Source: Paramacrobiotus richtersi (lineage: Eukaryota > Tardigrada > Eutardigrada > Parachela > Macrobiotidae). From it: a stretch of DNA of 21,367 bases. The translations under genes and the position numbers were made by a program. The stretch spans positions 1-21,367 of the forward strand of contig JAQGAU010001106.1 in assembly GCA_034698045.1 (NCBI GenBank), read 5' to 3'. Each line of letters starts with the position of its first letter. The first letter of the stretch is position 1. The notes under the pieces are model-generated. The model worked only from the letters and a program-made list of their open reading frames with translations. It was not told where the DNA came from and searched no databases. Shown here in pieces: positions 10,235-20,465 of this stretch.

Positions 10235-10913
10235 TTAGACGCCCACAGCCTTCTTCAGCGCATCGAACGCACCACCAGCCGTTCCCTTCAGTTCCTCATA
10301 CTTTTTCTTCGCGGCCTCCGTGAGGTCATCCAGCTGATTAGCCGTGATATCTCCCATAGCGTCCAATCGCGCCTGGGCCTCGTCTTCCTTCTTCTTCTTT
10401 TCCTCTTCGTGTTTCTTCTTCTCTTCGTCGTGTTTCTTCTCTTCCTCGACCTTCTTCTTGTGTTCCTCCTCGTGTTTGGTTTTGGCCTGCTGGAGCGCAT
10501 CACCCGCGGCGGTCTTAACGGTTTCCGCTGTATCTTTAACCTTGTCTTTCACTTCCTCAGCCTTCTGGGCCGCCGCGTCGACCGCGTGGTCCTTGGCATC
10601 CTGGGCTTTGTGTTGGACTTGTGTCCAGCGTTCTTTGAACGATTCCTGTTAAAAATTGAACTGTGAAGCTTGCGGTGTGCGGACAGCTTAAGGGTTAAAC
10701 GTACGATAAAGCCGTTTGTTCGGCCGATGCTTTTTTGCGAAGATTCACCTGTGTATCGTCGATGGCTTTCTTCGTGTCGTCCTTGGTCTCGACGGCCTTC
10801 CCGGCTACTGTTTCATAGGCGCTGCCCATGGATTCTTTGATACCGTCCAGGAAGCCCGCCATGGCCACGGCGAGTAGTGTGGTGAATAGTAAGAATAACA
10901 CGGTGCGACGCAT
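10235..10913 (-). CDS. Secreted LEA-like protein with a charged helix
   Basis: Two exons, 10913-10701 and 10645-10235; 624 nt, 207 residues. Residues 1-19 are a classic signal peptide: two Arg, a Leu/Phe/Val core, then AVAMA before Gly20. From about 20 to 128 the chain has no Cys or Pro and is rich in Ala, Lys, Asp and Glu. Short stretches such as QKAEEVKDKVKDTAETVK resemble the 11-residue amphipathic repeats of group 3 LEA proteins. Residues 128-160 are almost only Lys, Glu, His and Asp with the recurring core KKHEEEKK, a likely single charged helix or coiled coil. An amphipathic helix with AAKKKYEELK ends the chain. LEA proteins protect membranes and proteins during drying; a secretory one would act in the ER lumen or outside cells. 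This is by composition, not proven orthology. Phase forces the exon 1 donor to GTTTAA, a weak site, over the nearby GTACGT, which would break the frame. Confidence 0.8.
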
Positions 10914-11655
10914 GGTTGATAGTGTGACTTTTTTGATGGGTTTTCAAAGTACTGCAGGTTTGGTTTTCCGATTTCGAAAATGGCACTAGGAATTTGTCAG
11001 TTAGGCTTTCGTCGCTGCAGCCATGTTCTGTCGTAACTAGGGAAACATCCGCCGGTACGGAAAGAATTATTTACCATTAAGGTCACATGCTACCGCATGT
11101 GTTTCGTTCTGGGTTTCGTTCAGGAAGTGGCGCGAACGGCTGAATTTTGTTGATGCTGTTTAGCGGACATTACGCTATAATTATGCACCCAGTACCACTG
11201 TACCGCATTAATGAATTACAAGTTATTAAATGGAACGGTTGGACTGAAACGGGACGTTTCTCCTGCATATATGTCGTCTCGAAGCCATAAACTAGTCATT
11301 CTTCACTGGCTCTTTTAAGCAAAACAAAATCAGAGAAGGAAACGCTGCGCATACACTGCACAGTACGGTGATCAGACGTCGGTAATTATTCAGAAAAGAA
11401 ACATCTTTAAATGATTCTAGTTTCACACAGAGAAGAAAACTGAAACGTTTGCAGTTAGTTTTGGCATGATAATATGATGCGATCAAACATAACTGACTTT
11501 CGAAAGTAACACTAAATTTAGACACGATTCACGAAAAATGTGAACAGAACACATTAAGAGGAAAACACATTTCCAGCATATTCCGCTCCAGAACGAGCAC
11601 GTATAAAAGCAATACCGTATTAAACGGGACAATCCAACAGAATATCAATCCAGAA
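10914..11655. other. Upstream region of the LEA-like gene and 3' flank of F-box copy 1
   Basis: No coding exon is visible. From about 11160 to 11525 the sequence resembles 16695-16990 downstream of the second F-box gene, so the right part belongs to the duplicated block. The left part (10914-11160) is unique and probably holds the LEA-like promoter, including the inverted repeat at 11084-11101. Confidence 0.5.
11084..11101. promoter_or_regulatory. Inverted repeat upstream of the LEA-like gene
   Basis: CACATGC-TACC-GCATGTG: perfect seven-base arms around four bases, 171-188 bp upstream of the ATG at 10913. Each arm contains the E-box-like core CACATG/CATGTG. This is the layout expected of a dimeric factor site, but no specific factor can be assigned. 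Confidence 0.35.
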
Positions 11656-14600
11656 TTACTGCATTTCGTCATCAGCGTGGTCTTCTTGTTCTTTCTCGTT
11701 TTCGTCATCTGTTTGCTCTGGCGGTGGCTGAGCATGACGATCAAAGTAGCCAAATCTGCCCGTTTCCGTGCTGTGACAGTCGGTGAGGAAGTAGTTCAGT
11801 ATGAACAACGTCATTTTATTCAGGCTCTCCACATTGACGGACGCCCAGTCCAGGGGTTCCTCGAACTTTCGAAGTGGTAAATGCTGATTACGTGGGTCAC
11901 ATGTCTCGAATCCATACAGCATCTAAACAATTAACGAAGTCTGTAGAAGTAGTTCTTGCTGGATTTATCGTTTCCCGACATTTTGATATGCATACAACAA
12001 GCCGATGGCGCTATGGACAGTGATTTGAGAAACCTACAAATCCGATCAAATCGTGCAGTAAGTACAAGTGCTGCAGTAGAAGCAGCAGCTGCACAGGCTC
12101 CACTCTTTAAGCACGCTCTCATTGTTAAGTTGAGTCATCTTGAGTGATTGTTTCTTATGGATTACCAGCGCAGGTCGCTAACTTATTCTCTGTTGTAATA
12201 TTGTAAATACTGAGTCTTGTAACAGGTAGCCTTGAAGTGTCACCGCTTAATTACAGACAAAAATAAAATACATAAACGCATTAGCATTATTCCGCAAGGG
12301 GGCTAAATAATTACAGTAAACGTATGTGACTATATTGTGTCAATACATTAGCAAGCTACAAACAAGTTTCTCAAATAACCACTAAACACTCACGATACCT
12401 TATTAACCAGCGCCCAGATATCCCGTTCCTCCTTGGACTGGCAGTCCGCCTGGCCGGCCATATGCACAGCATACTCAATGAGCAACTTCGATTCATCACT
12501 AACCACGGGACAGTACTGCTCCAGCGCATTCCACAGATCGGCCGCGCATCCCGCTGACTGCAGATTAATCCGCGCCGATACTCCTTTGATATCCAGCATA
12601 TCCGATATATTGTCGTGCTCATACCAACGCTGCGAGCTGAATGCGAAGGAGCAGTTGACAGCCGTGATCGTGACGTTATCGAGCACCAGCCACTCGCAGA
12701 TTCGCTTCAGCGTCGGGTGAAACTCGAAGACATTCTTTGACGGCCGCTCGTTGAGGCGACCGGCGCTGATGTGCGCCTCTTCGGAAAAACAAGCAAATTC
12801 TTCCACCATCCCTGCCAATACGATTTCTGGGATTCGTTGAATCGGCAGGAAGTCCGCGAGCGAATTCATTGTATCCAGTACCTATCAACAGTGTATCAGC
12901 GTCGTTGTGTAGTTTGACAAAGGCGGGCTTCTCTGTCGTTTACGCTTCGTTCGGGTGCTAATTTCCTGCTGTTACCGATGTTTAAGAAGTATCTTTTCCT
13001 ATCAGTCAGTGCCGGGTAAGAACCGCCCAGAAAACGCCGGCAGCTCGAAATCAGTTTGTATGAGATTCTTTTATACGGTGAGCAAACGGACCCGTTCCTT
13101 ACTGAATTTATTGCAACGCTTCGAAAACTGACTTCAGTAACGAGAAACGACTCTATCAAAGTCAAGCACTCAAAAAATTCGACAGAAATCAAAACTGTCT
13201 GATTTCGAAATGGTTGTTATTAGCTTGCTGATCTAATCTCCTACTGTTTTCGTGCCGACTAACTGTGGGAACCATAATATACCGGTACTGTGTGTGTGTG
13301 CAATTATTGTCGTCGAGAATCGTAAAACTACAGGCCCTACGACAGTCCTTTTCATACCACAAACAATGCTGAGGTTTTTCGATTATCTTTACCTGCCACA
13401 TTTGAGATCCAGTCAGCACCAACTTCCTGGTATCCGGCCTCAAACAATGGAAAAGGCATGCTGCCACCTTTCGTCCGCGATCGTTTTCCGGATCCCGATC
13501 ACCCGGCCACACAGAGCGTTCCAGTTCAAACTCCTCCCAGCAGTCGATACGGATCACGCTGATAATCCCCGGCAGATGGAGCCACCTGTTCCACTGTTTG
13601 CACACGCGCCGAGAACTAGCCTGGTGCTCCGTGTCCAGCATCTTGAAAATCTTGAGCATCACTTCTTCGGGTATTATCTCATGGATGCTGCATGAACTGA
13701 CCGGCTGAACATCCATCACAAAATCCGATTGTGTAGTCGCTTCCGATTTGATCCGATCCGCATTTTCTTCAAAGAATTTTTTCTGCAAGAAAGAAAGACG
13801 TCAGACTGCGTTTCAATGTAACTGTTATTCGGAAATAAATTTTAATTTATTCTTGCAACAATAGCCAATTAAAACAGATTCGAAAAAAGTAAACCACAAT
13901 AAAACAAACTGAACGCGTTTTCTGAACCGATTTGCGTACTATGCTGCCCAATCGGCCGGTGATGTCAGTCGACCTAGTTTTCTACAGCAGCTGTGTTATG
14001 CGGGACAATTCATAAACCGGGAACTACATACGGTTTCTACACTCCACGAAAACAACATCTGTGTGAAAACGAATGCAATTTTGTTTAAAAACTTGGTTTT
14101 TCACCGATAAAACAATAAACCAATAGATCATCAAAATACCGGAATTAATTTGAGATTCTTTATTATGTAAAGTTTTGGCGAATGACCATTGACAACAATA
14201 CAATGATCTATCTTGTTTACCTCCACAAAACCAATACCGCCCATAAAAGCTAGATTTGCTTGAGCTTTGCTATGTAGATATTTAAAAGGAAAACTAATCT
14301 ACAGTTATCATGAAGCTTACCATTGCCTCGGAATCGTCAGACTGCCTTTCGCGAGCTTTCAAATAATGCAGATATCCATCGCGCATTTCTACGATCTTGT
14401 ACCGATAAAACCGCTCCTTCCACAATTCGCGCGCTTTGTCCGATAAGACAAAATCCGTCGGCACTTTAGCTCTTTCCTTAACCAGAACATGCAGTATCGT
14501 CCCGCGCCCGATGTGACCATATCCAAAAGCTAGCCGGCGAACATGATCCTCCGGCAGCACACAGCGGACCCGCTGATTCGACACCTGCACCTCCACTAAA

Positions 14601-14953
14601 CGATAATCGGCATACACCATTCTGAAAAGGTTTCGTGCCGGGAACCAGCGGAATGGTTCGTGTGGAGAAAGCTGCAGAACCGCTTCCATATCGAAGTAAT
14701 CACCACGGGCCGTCTGCCCACGGCCCCCTTCGGTCTGGCGACCACTGAGCAGGTCCGCTAGCAGTTCGGAGAAATTGGGTTCTCTCACTTGCGGTTCGAG
14801 AACTTGCTGATTGGATACGGTGAGTGGTGCACCGTCTCCACAGTCCACCACGACTTTCTGATCCTGGATGTCCACGACATAACCGAAACGTCGGTCACCA
14901 GGAGCGAAGTCAATGTCCACGGCGTCCCAGCGTTTGATGGACGATTTGATCAT
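11656..14953 (-). CDS. F-box protein with LRR-like region and acidic tail, copy 1 (intact)
   Basis: Exons: 14953-14321, 13782-13393, 12881-12399 and 11922-11656; 1773 nt, 590 residues; every junction is phase 0. Residues 1-211 are an unassigned region whose start (RWDAVDI ... GYVVDI ... VVVDCGDG) looks like a small beta-barrel of the Tudor/SH3 kind, a weak guess. An F-box lies at about 246-291 with PEEVMLKIFKML and VCKQWNRW, the LPxEVLxxIF...VCrxW pattern. The following 200 residues carry LRR-like steps such as DTRKLVLTGSQMW and CEWLVLDNVTI. The last 20 residues are mostly Glu, Asp, Gln and Asn. F-box proteins bind SKP1 in SCF ubiquitin ligases and recruit substrates through the C-terminal part; the substrate here is unknown. 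The ATG at 14953 is chosen over one 57 codons upstream in the same open frame because copy 2 conserves MIKSxIKRW as its start and the upstream residues are not conserved. Confidence 0.85.
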
Positions 14954-15083
14954 GATTTGGATTTTGGGGATGATTAATAAACAGGTGTTACACTTTATAG
15001 CAATTTGACAGAGAGACTTTTCTATAAACCTTTTGAAACACAGGTAGCGAGAGAAAATTATCACGGCCAGCTCATGTGACTGT

Positions 15084-15261
15084 GGCCAACGAAACCAATC
15101 ACGCTGCGTTATAAGCCAGTTCATGTAAGTACGTATTAAGCTTCGAACAAAGAAGGTAATAGCGATTCAGAGAGAAAGCGGAATTTCCAGTACGTCAGAA
15201 ATGCTTGATGGGCATTGGCTAAGCCTCATGAAAGATGGTGTCACGGGCGGAGCGACAGATC
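15084..15261 (-). promoter_or_regulatory. Upstream blocks conserved between the two F-box copies (copy 1 side)
   Basis: Two blocks are well conserved: 15084-15126 with 20260-20304 (GGCCAA-CGAAAC, CAGTTCATGTA), and 15226-15261 with 20404-20438 (GAAAGATGGTGT, ACGGGCGGAGC). Distances to the ATG are nearly equal, about 131 and 273 bp in copy 1 and about 125 and 270 bp in copy 2. Conservation here, when the introns have drifted, suggests promoter or 5' UTR elements. Confidence 0.4.
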
Positions 15262-15310
15262 CGCGTAGTTTACTAGCTGACGGCTTGTCAGCTGCAGTTT
15301 AGCCCGGAAG

Positions 15311-16694
15311 TAATCCCATGGCGTGACGACATTCAATTTTGCAGTTACATTAGATATTGCGTCTCAGTAGTCGCTCCCTCCCCGAACACTCATCGTATCA
15401 AACACGCGACTTATTAACAAGCTGGAATTCTACGTATTGTACGGTCGAATTACTACGGCACACAGCAGTAACAATGACATGTCTTTCACAGGAGTTATGA
15501 GTTACTTTACTACGTGAAGATTCTTCTTTAGCAGAGTCTCCAGAATGATTATGTTGAGTTTACCGGCACAAGCCATAATTATCAGCTATATTTTTGAATT
15601 TTACTTGGGTACTTTATTGTACTTTACCGTCTGAAGTTAATCGCTGTGGCGCTCTAGGTCTCGCTACCCAGCTGCACCTGTTAATCACTGGTTCACATGA
15701 AGCACTCGTACTTCTTAGACTTACTGTATGTACCCTGGTAAAGCGGTGAAATTTAACATTAAAGTTACATAAAAATAAAATGTAACGAATCGCGAAAAAA
15801 TATATATGTTGCTAAATTAATTTTGTTAATATTGCTTACGCTAATTATTACGAATGTGACGACAATCGAAAACAGTGTGAGGTCCTACGAGTCTTCTTAT
15901 TGTGCTGCAGTTGAATGAGATCAATCATGAAACTGCTTTCACAGCGAATAACTCAAGTATTCTGGTGCGAATATAACATGCTATGGTAAGTACCGACTGC
16001 ACCGAATTTCATTTTGCGTGACAACATTAAATTGTTGCAGCTTAAAAAACAGACAACCCTGCGAGATCAACGGAGGTCCTCTATACTCAGCTCAAAATGA
16101 GTTTCTTGCGGTAGATACCCGTAAATTCAACATTAATTATTAATAAATTAATTAATACTAATAAAATCATTCGCTTCGGCCATTCAATGTCCGCAACCAG
16201 CGAGTGCAATTTCCCAACCAGTAGAGCTATGCCAACACCGAACTATATCATATTATTCTGTAGAGTATGTGCGACAACCAGAAACTGTAATATTCTATTT
16301 AAAAATAATTTGATATTACAGACACCAGGCTCAAGGGTTTAAGGTCTGTAACAGAGACCACAGAAAAAAACCGGTATTTTCGAAACAAACATCTCGCCCT
16401 GTCTGTCTGGTTTCCTGAACCAACAGCCGATTTCAGCCTGTTTCGAACTCCTTACATATACGTCCATAAGATTTGATCTGGAGCTAATTTCTTACGTGTG
16501 CCTGCAGGCAGATATGAAGATGCATGCTGCTTCATGCACATGTACGCAATTCACGGTTACAGCGCTCTAGTTAAGGGGCGAATTAAAAATGACAAGATAT
16601 CCCCTAAGAATAAATGCACAGTTTCCGGCGTTACCAGGAACGGACGTAAAACACTTTCAGACATCTGTATGCATTTTGTTACCTGGTTCTGTAT
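15311..16694. other. Unique non-coding spacer between the duplicated F-box genes
   Basis: About 1.4 kb with no frame above 60 codons for most of its length and no match that I can see to the flanks of either copy. It includes an AT-rich patch near 15765-15850 and a short TTAATTAATA-type run near 16133-16170. I see no inverted terminal repeats, tRNA-like T-loop or other RNA gene signature. Confidence 0.5.
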
Positions 16695-19600
16695 AACGGG
16701 CATTACGCTATATATATCACTGTAAATACCGCTGCATTCCAAGATATCACATGGAACGCGTCTACTGTATGCATATGGCGTCTTCAGGTGGTCGGGTAAC
16801 CCGTCATTCTTCATTGGCACGTTGAAGCAATACAATCAGCGAAACAGAATTCGTTGCGTATACAGTACATTACGATGCGAATGATTCTAGATGCTGAAGA
16901 AAAAAGAAAACTGAAGCGTTCGCAGTTAGATTTGGCATAATATTATGCGATTAAGCATATCTGACCTCCAAAAGCAGCACTAAACTGAAGTTCTTGCAAC
17001 GAAACTATTTGCGTAAAACATGAGCACTACCAAGGACTCAATGTAAAAAAAGAAAAAAAAGAAAATAAAAAACATTTCTAACACACTCGATTCCGGAACA
17101 GGTGTACGTAAATGAAATACCATCCAACGGAATAGAACCCTCAATCCATAAATGGTGTATTTCTTCATCCGGCATCAAGGTCTACGTCGTCTTCCTGTTC
17201 TTCCTCGTTTTCACCACCCATTTCCTCAGCTGATGATTGAATAGGATCGGCAAAGTAGCCAAATTTACCCGTATCCGAGTTGTGGCATTCAGTAAGGATG
17301 TTATCCAGTATGAACAATGTCATTTTATTCAGGCTCCCCACATTGACGGACGCCCAGTCCACAGGTTCTTCAAACCTTCGAAGCGGTTCGTAATGTTTGC
17401 GTGCGTCACATGTTTCGAATCCATATAACATCTGGAACGTTAATAAACTGTGTGGGTTACGGAGCCATAAGCTCTGCGAACACTTTCGCAACATCTTTGA
17501 ATTATCGTTATACTAAATGGTACCATAGACAACTTTGAACTCGCTCTTGTATTTAAGTGATTGACGGATCTAATCCTGATTACCAGCACGTTACTTACTT
17601 TGGACAACTATTTGTACAACTGAATTGAACAAAACAACAAGTAACCACAATTTCAAAGCGTAAGCGTTCGATCTGAATACCTTGCCAACAATCGCCCAAA
17701 TTGTCCGTTCCTCCTTGGACTGGCAGTCCGTCTGGCCGGCCATGTGCACCGCGTTCTCAATGAGCAACTTGGCTTCACCACTAACCACGGGACAGTACTG
17801 CTCCAGTGCATTCCACAGATCCGCCGCGCATCCCGTTGATTGTAGATTAATCCGCGCCGACACTCCCTTGATATCCAGGATCTCCTCTATATTATCCAGC
17901 TCGGACCAACGCCGCTCGGTGAATGCGTACGAGCAGTTGACGTGTTTGACGGTGACATTATCCAGTACCAGCCACTCGCAGACGCGCCTCAGTGTGGGAT
18001 GGATCTTGAAAACATTCCGCACTGGCCGCCTGTTGAGGCGACCGGCCTTGATATGCGCTTCTTCGGAGAAACAAGCAAATTCCTCTTCCATCCCAGCCAA
18101 TACTACTTCTGGGATTCGCTGAATCGCCAGGAAGTCCGCGAGCGAATCCAGAGTATCCAACACCTATCAAAACCATGGTAATGTCTGTGTACAGATGGCA
18201 CGAGTTCTTCATGTGGATACTTTCCTGCCACTGTTGGCTAAGGAAGCAGAGTATCGGTAATTCTTCGACTCAAAAAGACAAAAGCGGTAGAACCTTGACT
18301 GTCATTAATTTGACGTTCTTCTACAGGAAAAGTGTGTTGCCAGAACTACACCTGAAAGCACTGTCCGCACCAAATAAAAAGATAATGGATCACTAGCAGG
18401 TTCTTGGAAACATTATTTCTGCATTGCAGAATACTAAGGTATGATTCTAAAGTACAGAAACATGTCGATTGTAGGGCTGCTTTCGTGCCGGCTTACAGTA
18501 CGCAACCAAACGATACAGACATACTGTCGGCGCATTTACGTCGAAACTGCATATTAGAACAGTAAAACTACAAGTGCACGGCACATGTTTCTCTGTGTAC
18601 AAGCACCTGCCACATTTGAGATCCAGTCAGCACCAACTCCTGGTGTCCGGCCGCAGACAATGGAAAAGGCATGCTGCCACTTTTCGTCCGCGATCGTTTT
18701 CCGGATCCCGATCACCCGGCCACACAGAGCGTTCCAGTTCAAATTCCATCCAGCAGTCGATACGGATCACACTGACAATCTCCGGCCGATGGAGCCACCT
18801 GCTCCATCGTTTGCAGAAGCGCCGGGCGCCGGCTTGGTGCTCGGTGTCGAGCATCTTGAAAATCGTGAGCATCACTGCTTTGGGTAGGATCTTGTGGATA
18901 CTGGGCAAACCATCCGACTGATCATCCATCACGACATCCGGCAGTATAGTCGCCTCCGCTTTGGTACGATCCGTCATTTCTTCCAAGAATTGTTTCTGGA
19001 ACAAAGGAAACCAGTTGGAAAGAGATAGTAGACTGGATTTTCATACATCTTTGAACGCAGGTGAATAAGACAATCTTTCATATCTAGCCTAACACTGGAT
19101 CCTTTCTCTAAGCAGTACAGTGAATACTATTCGAACTAGATATCTTCTGAAGCACAAAAGCGGGCGGTTGATGTGCAAGGTGCCCTGATCGTGACCCACA
19201 TTCGGCATCTCTAATAAGTTACGTTTCGAAATAAGTATGTGAAATCGAACGAAAGTTTCGGACAAAAAAACACCTGATTTGCCAAATGGCAAAGTAGAAC
19301 CCATAGGCTCCACTAACAAGCATTTTTCAGCAAAAGTAACGTAATCAGTTCGACACATGTTTGATTAGTCAACAAAACTTCGGGAACAATAACAAAGGAT
19401 TAACAATAAAAGCTTGTATAACAAAAGATCAATCTTGTATCGCTCTATAAACATTACCGGTACCTCTAAAAAACTGGATAAAATAATTTGAACCGGAAAT
19501 GAAAAACTTACCATTGCTTCGGAATCGTTCGACTGCCTTCCGTTGGCTTTCAGATAATACAGATATCCATCGCGGGCATCAACGATTTTAGACTGAAAGA

Positions 19601-20465
19601 ACCGCTTCTGCCACAGTTCGCGCGCTGTATCCGTCAAAATAAAATCCGCCGGAATCTCCGTCCTGTTTTTAACCAGAATTTGCATACTCCCGCAACCGAT
19701 TGGACCGTAATTAAGCCGGCGAACGTGATCCTCCGGCAGCACACAGCGGATCCGCTGATTCGACAGCTGCACCTCTACCAAACGATACTCGGCATGCAGC
19801 ACCCTGACAAGGCTTCGTGCCGGGAACCACCGAAACGGTTCTTGTGGAGAGAGCTGCAGGACCGCTTCCATATCGAAGTCGCCATCACGGGCCGTCTGGG
19901 CACGGCTCGTTCCGGGCTGGCGACCGCTCATCAGGTCCGCTAGCAGTTCCGCGAAATTTGGTTCTCGCTCTTGCGGTTGGAGAACTTGCTGATGGGATAC
20001 GGCGAGTGGGGTCCCGTTTCCACAATCAACCAGCACATTGCTGCCCTGAATGTCCACCACGTAACCAAAACGCTTGTCATCACGGGCGACGGTGATGTCC
20101 ACGGCGTCCCAGCGTTTAATGGCCGATTTGATCATGGCCTGGGACTGGATAATAAACAGGTATACAGTACAGACTCGAAATAAAAAAGATTGGCAGCGAC
20201 TTTTTTACGAGATTTAACAGCTTGCACAATGCAGGTCGCAACAAACTGATTTAGCTGATGGCCAAACGAAACAGATCACGCGAGGTTACAAGTCAGTTCA
20301 TGTATCGATGCGTGCTCGTGCTCGTTTGGAACAAAGAGTTAACCGATTCAGACAGAGAGAGGATTGTCCACTGCGTGACCGGCGATTCGGTATTGGCTAC
20401 AGGTCGTGAAAGATGGTGTACGGGCGGAGCTATAGATCTATATAGTCGGCTTTCCGGCAGTAATG
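16695..20465. repeat. Tandem duplication, copy 2
   Basis: Counterpart of 11160-15310 in the same orientation, about 5.2-5.5 kb further on. Both 5' and 3' flanks of the gene are recognisable. The right end fades after the shared TCCGGCAGTAATGC-like tract at about 20452, paired with a CCCGGAAGTAATCC tract at about 15303. Confidence 0.8.
17165..20135 (-). CDS. F-box protein paralogue, copy 2, with a one-base frameshift (possible pseudogene)
   Basis: Exons by homology to copy 1: 20135-19512, 18995-18607, 18163-17681 and 17431-17165. Exons 3 and 4 have exactly the lengths of copy 1 (483 and 267 nt) and are fully open. Exon 1 is three codons shorter. Exon 2 is 389 nt instead of 390: near 18638 the + strand reads CACCAACTCC where copy 1 has CACCAACTTCC. 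This shifts the frame after the F-box and meets a stop at 18627-18629, leaving 330 residues (N-terminal region plus F-box) and removing the LRR-like region and acidic tail. The F-box itself (KAVMLTIFKMLDTEHQ ... FCKRWSRW) has lost the usual Pro-Glu and the Val of the VC motif. The exon 2 donor is GTGCTT, weaker than GTAAAG in copy 1. By eye exon 3 proteins agree at roughly four residues in five. A sequencing error is the main alternative to a young pseudogene. Confidence 0.75.

Larger units (their letters stand above)
11160..15310. repeat. Tandem duplication, copy 1
   Basis: This block corresponds to 16695-20465. It includes the whole four-exon F-box gene, about 0.5 kb of 3' flank (for example the similar tracts 11437-11520 and 16889-16985) and about 0.35 kb of 5' flank. 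Exons align without length change except for nine extra bases in exon 1 here and one missing base in copy 2 exon 2. Introns differ in length (538, 511, 476 nt here; 516, 443, 249 nt in copy 2) and much of their sequence, so the duplication is not recent. Boundaries are approximate. Confidence 0.8.

Noticed and set aside
10217-10666. 149-codon + strand frame rich in Leu, Phe and Val that resembles a membrane protein
   Set aside because: It is the antisense of the Lys/Glu-rich LEA-like exon; poly-Leu/Phe arises from the complement of GAA and AAG codons. The minus strand has a signal peptide and a coherent two-exon model.
11115-11135. TTCAGGAA, resembling part of a heat shock element near the LEA-like gene
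   Set aside because: Only two of the three alternating GAA/TTC units are present, which is too common by chance to call.
12896-13192. 98-codon minus frame between F-box exons 2 and 3
   Set aside because: It lies within intron 2 of copy 1, is not present in copy 2, and splice sites on both sides join exons in phase without it.
13252-13695. 147-codon + frame opposite the F-box exon of copy 1
   Set aside because: Shadow of the minus-strand F-box exon, which has the F-box consensus and matching splice sites.
14954-15124. 57-codon N-terminal extension of F-box copy 1
   Set aside because: The frame is open but the residues are not conserved in copy 2, which starts at the matching MIKS methionine.
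16498-16835. Overlapping + (75 codon) and - (92 codon) frames in the spacer
   Set aside because: No motif, no counterpart as an open frame downstream of copy 1, and both strands open together, as in random sequence.
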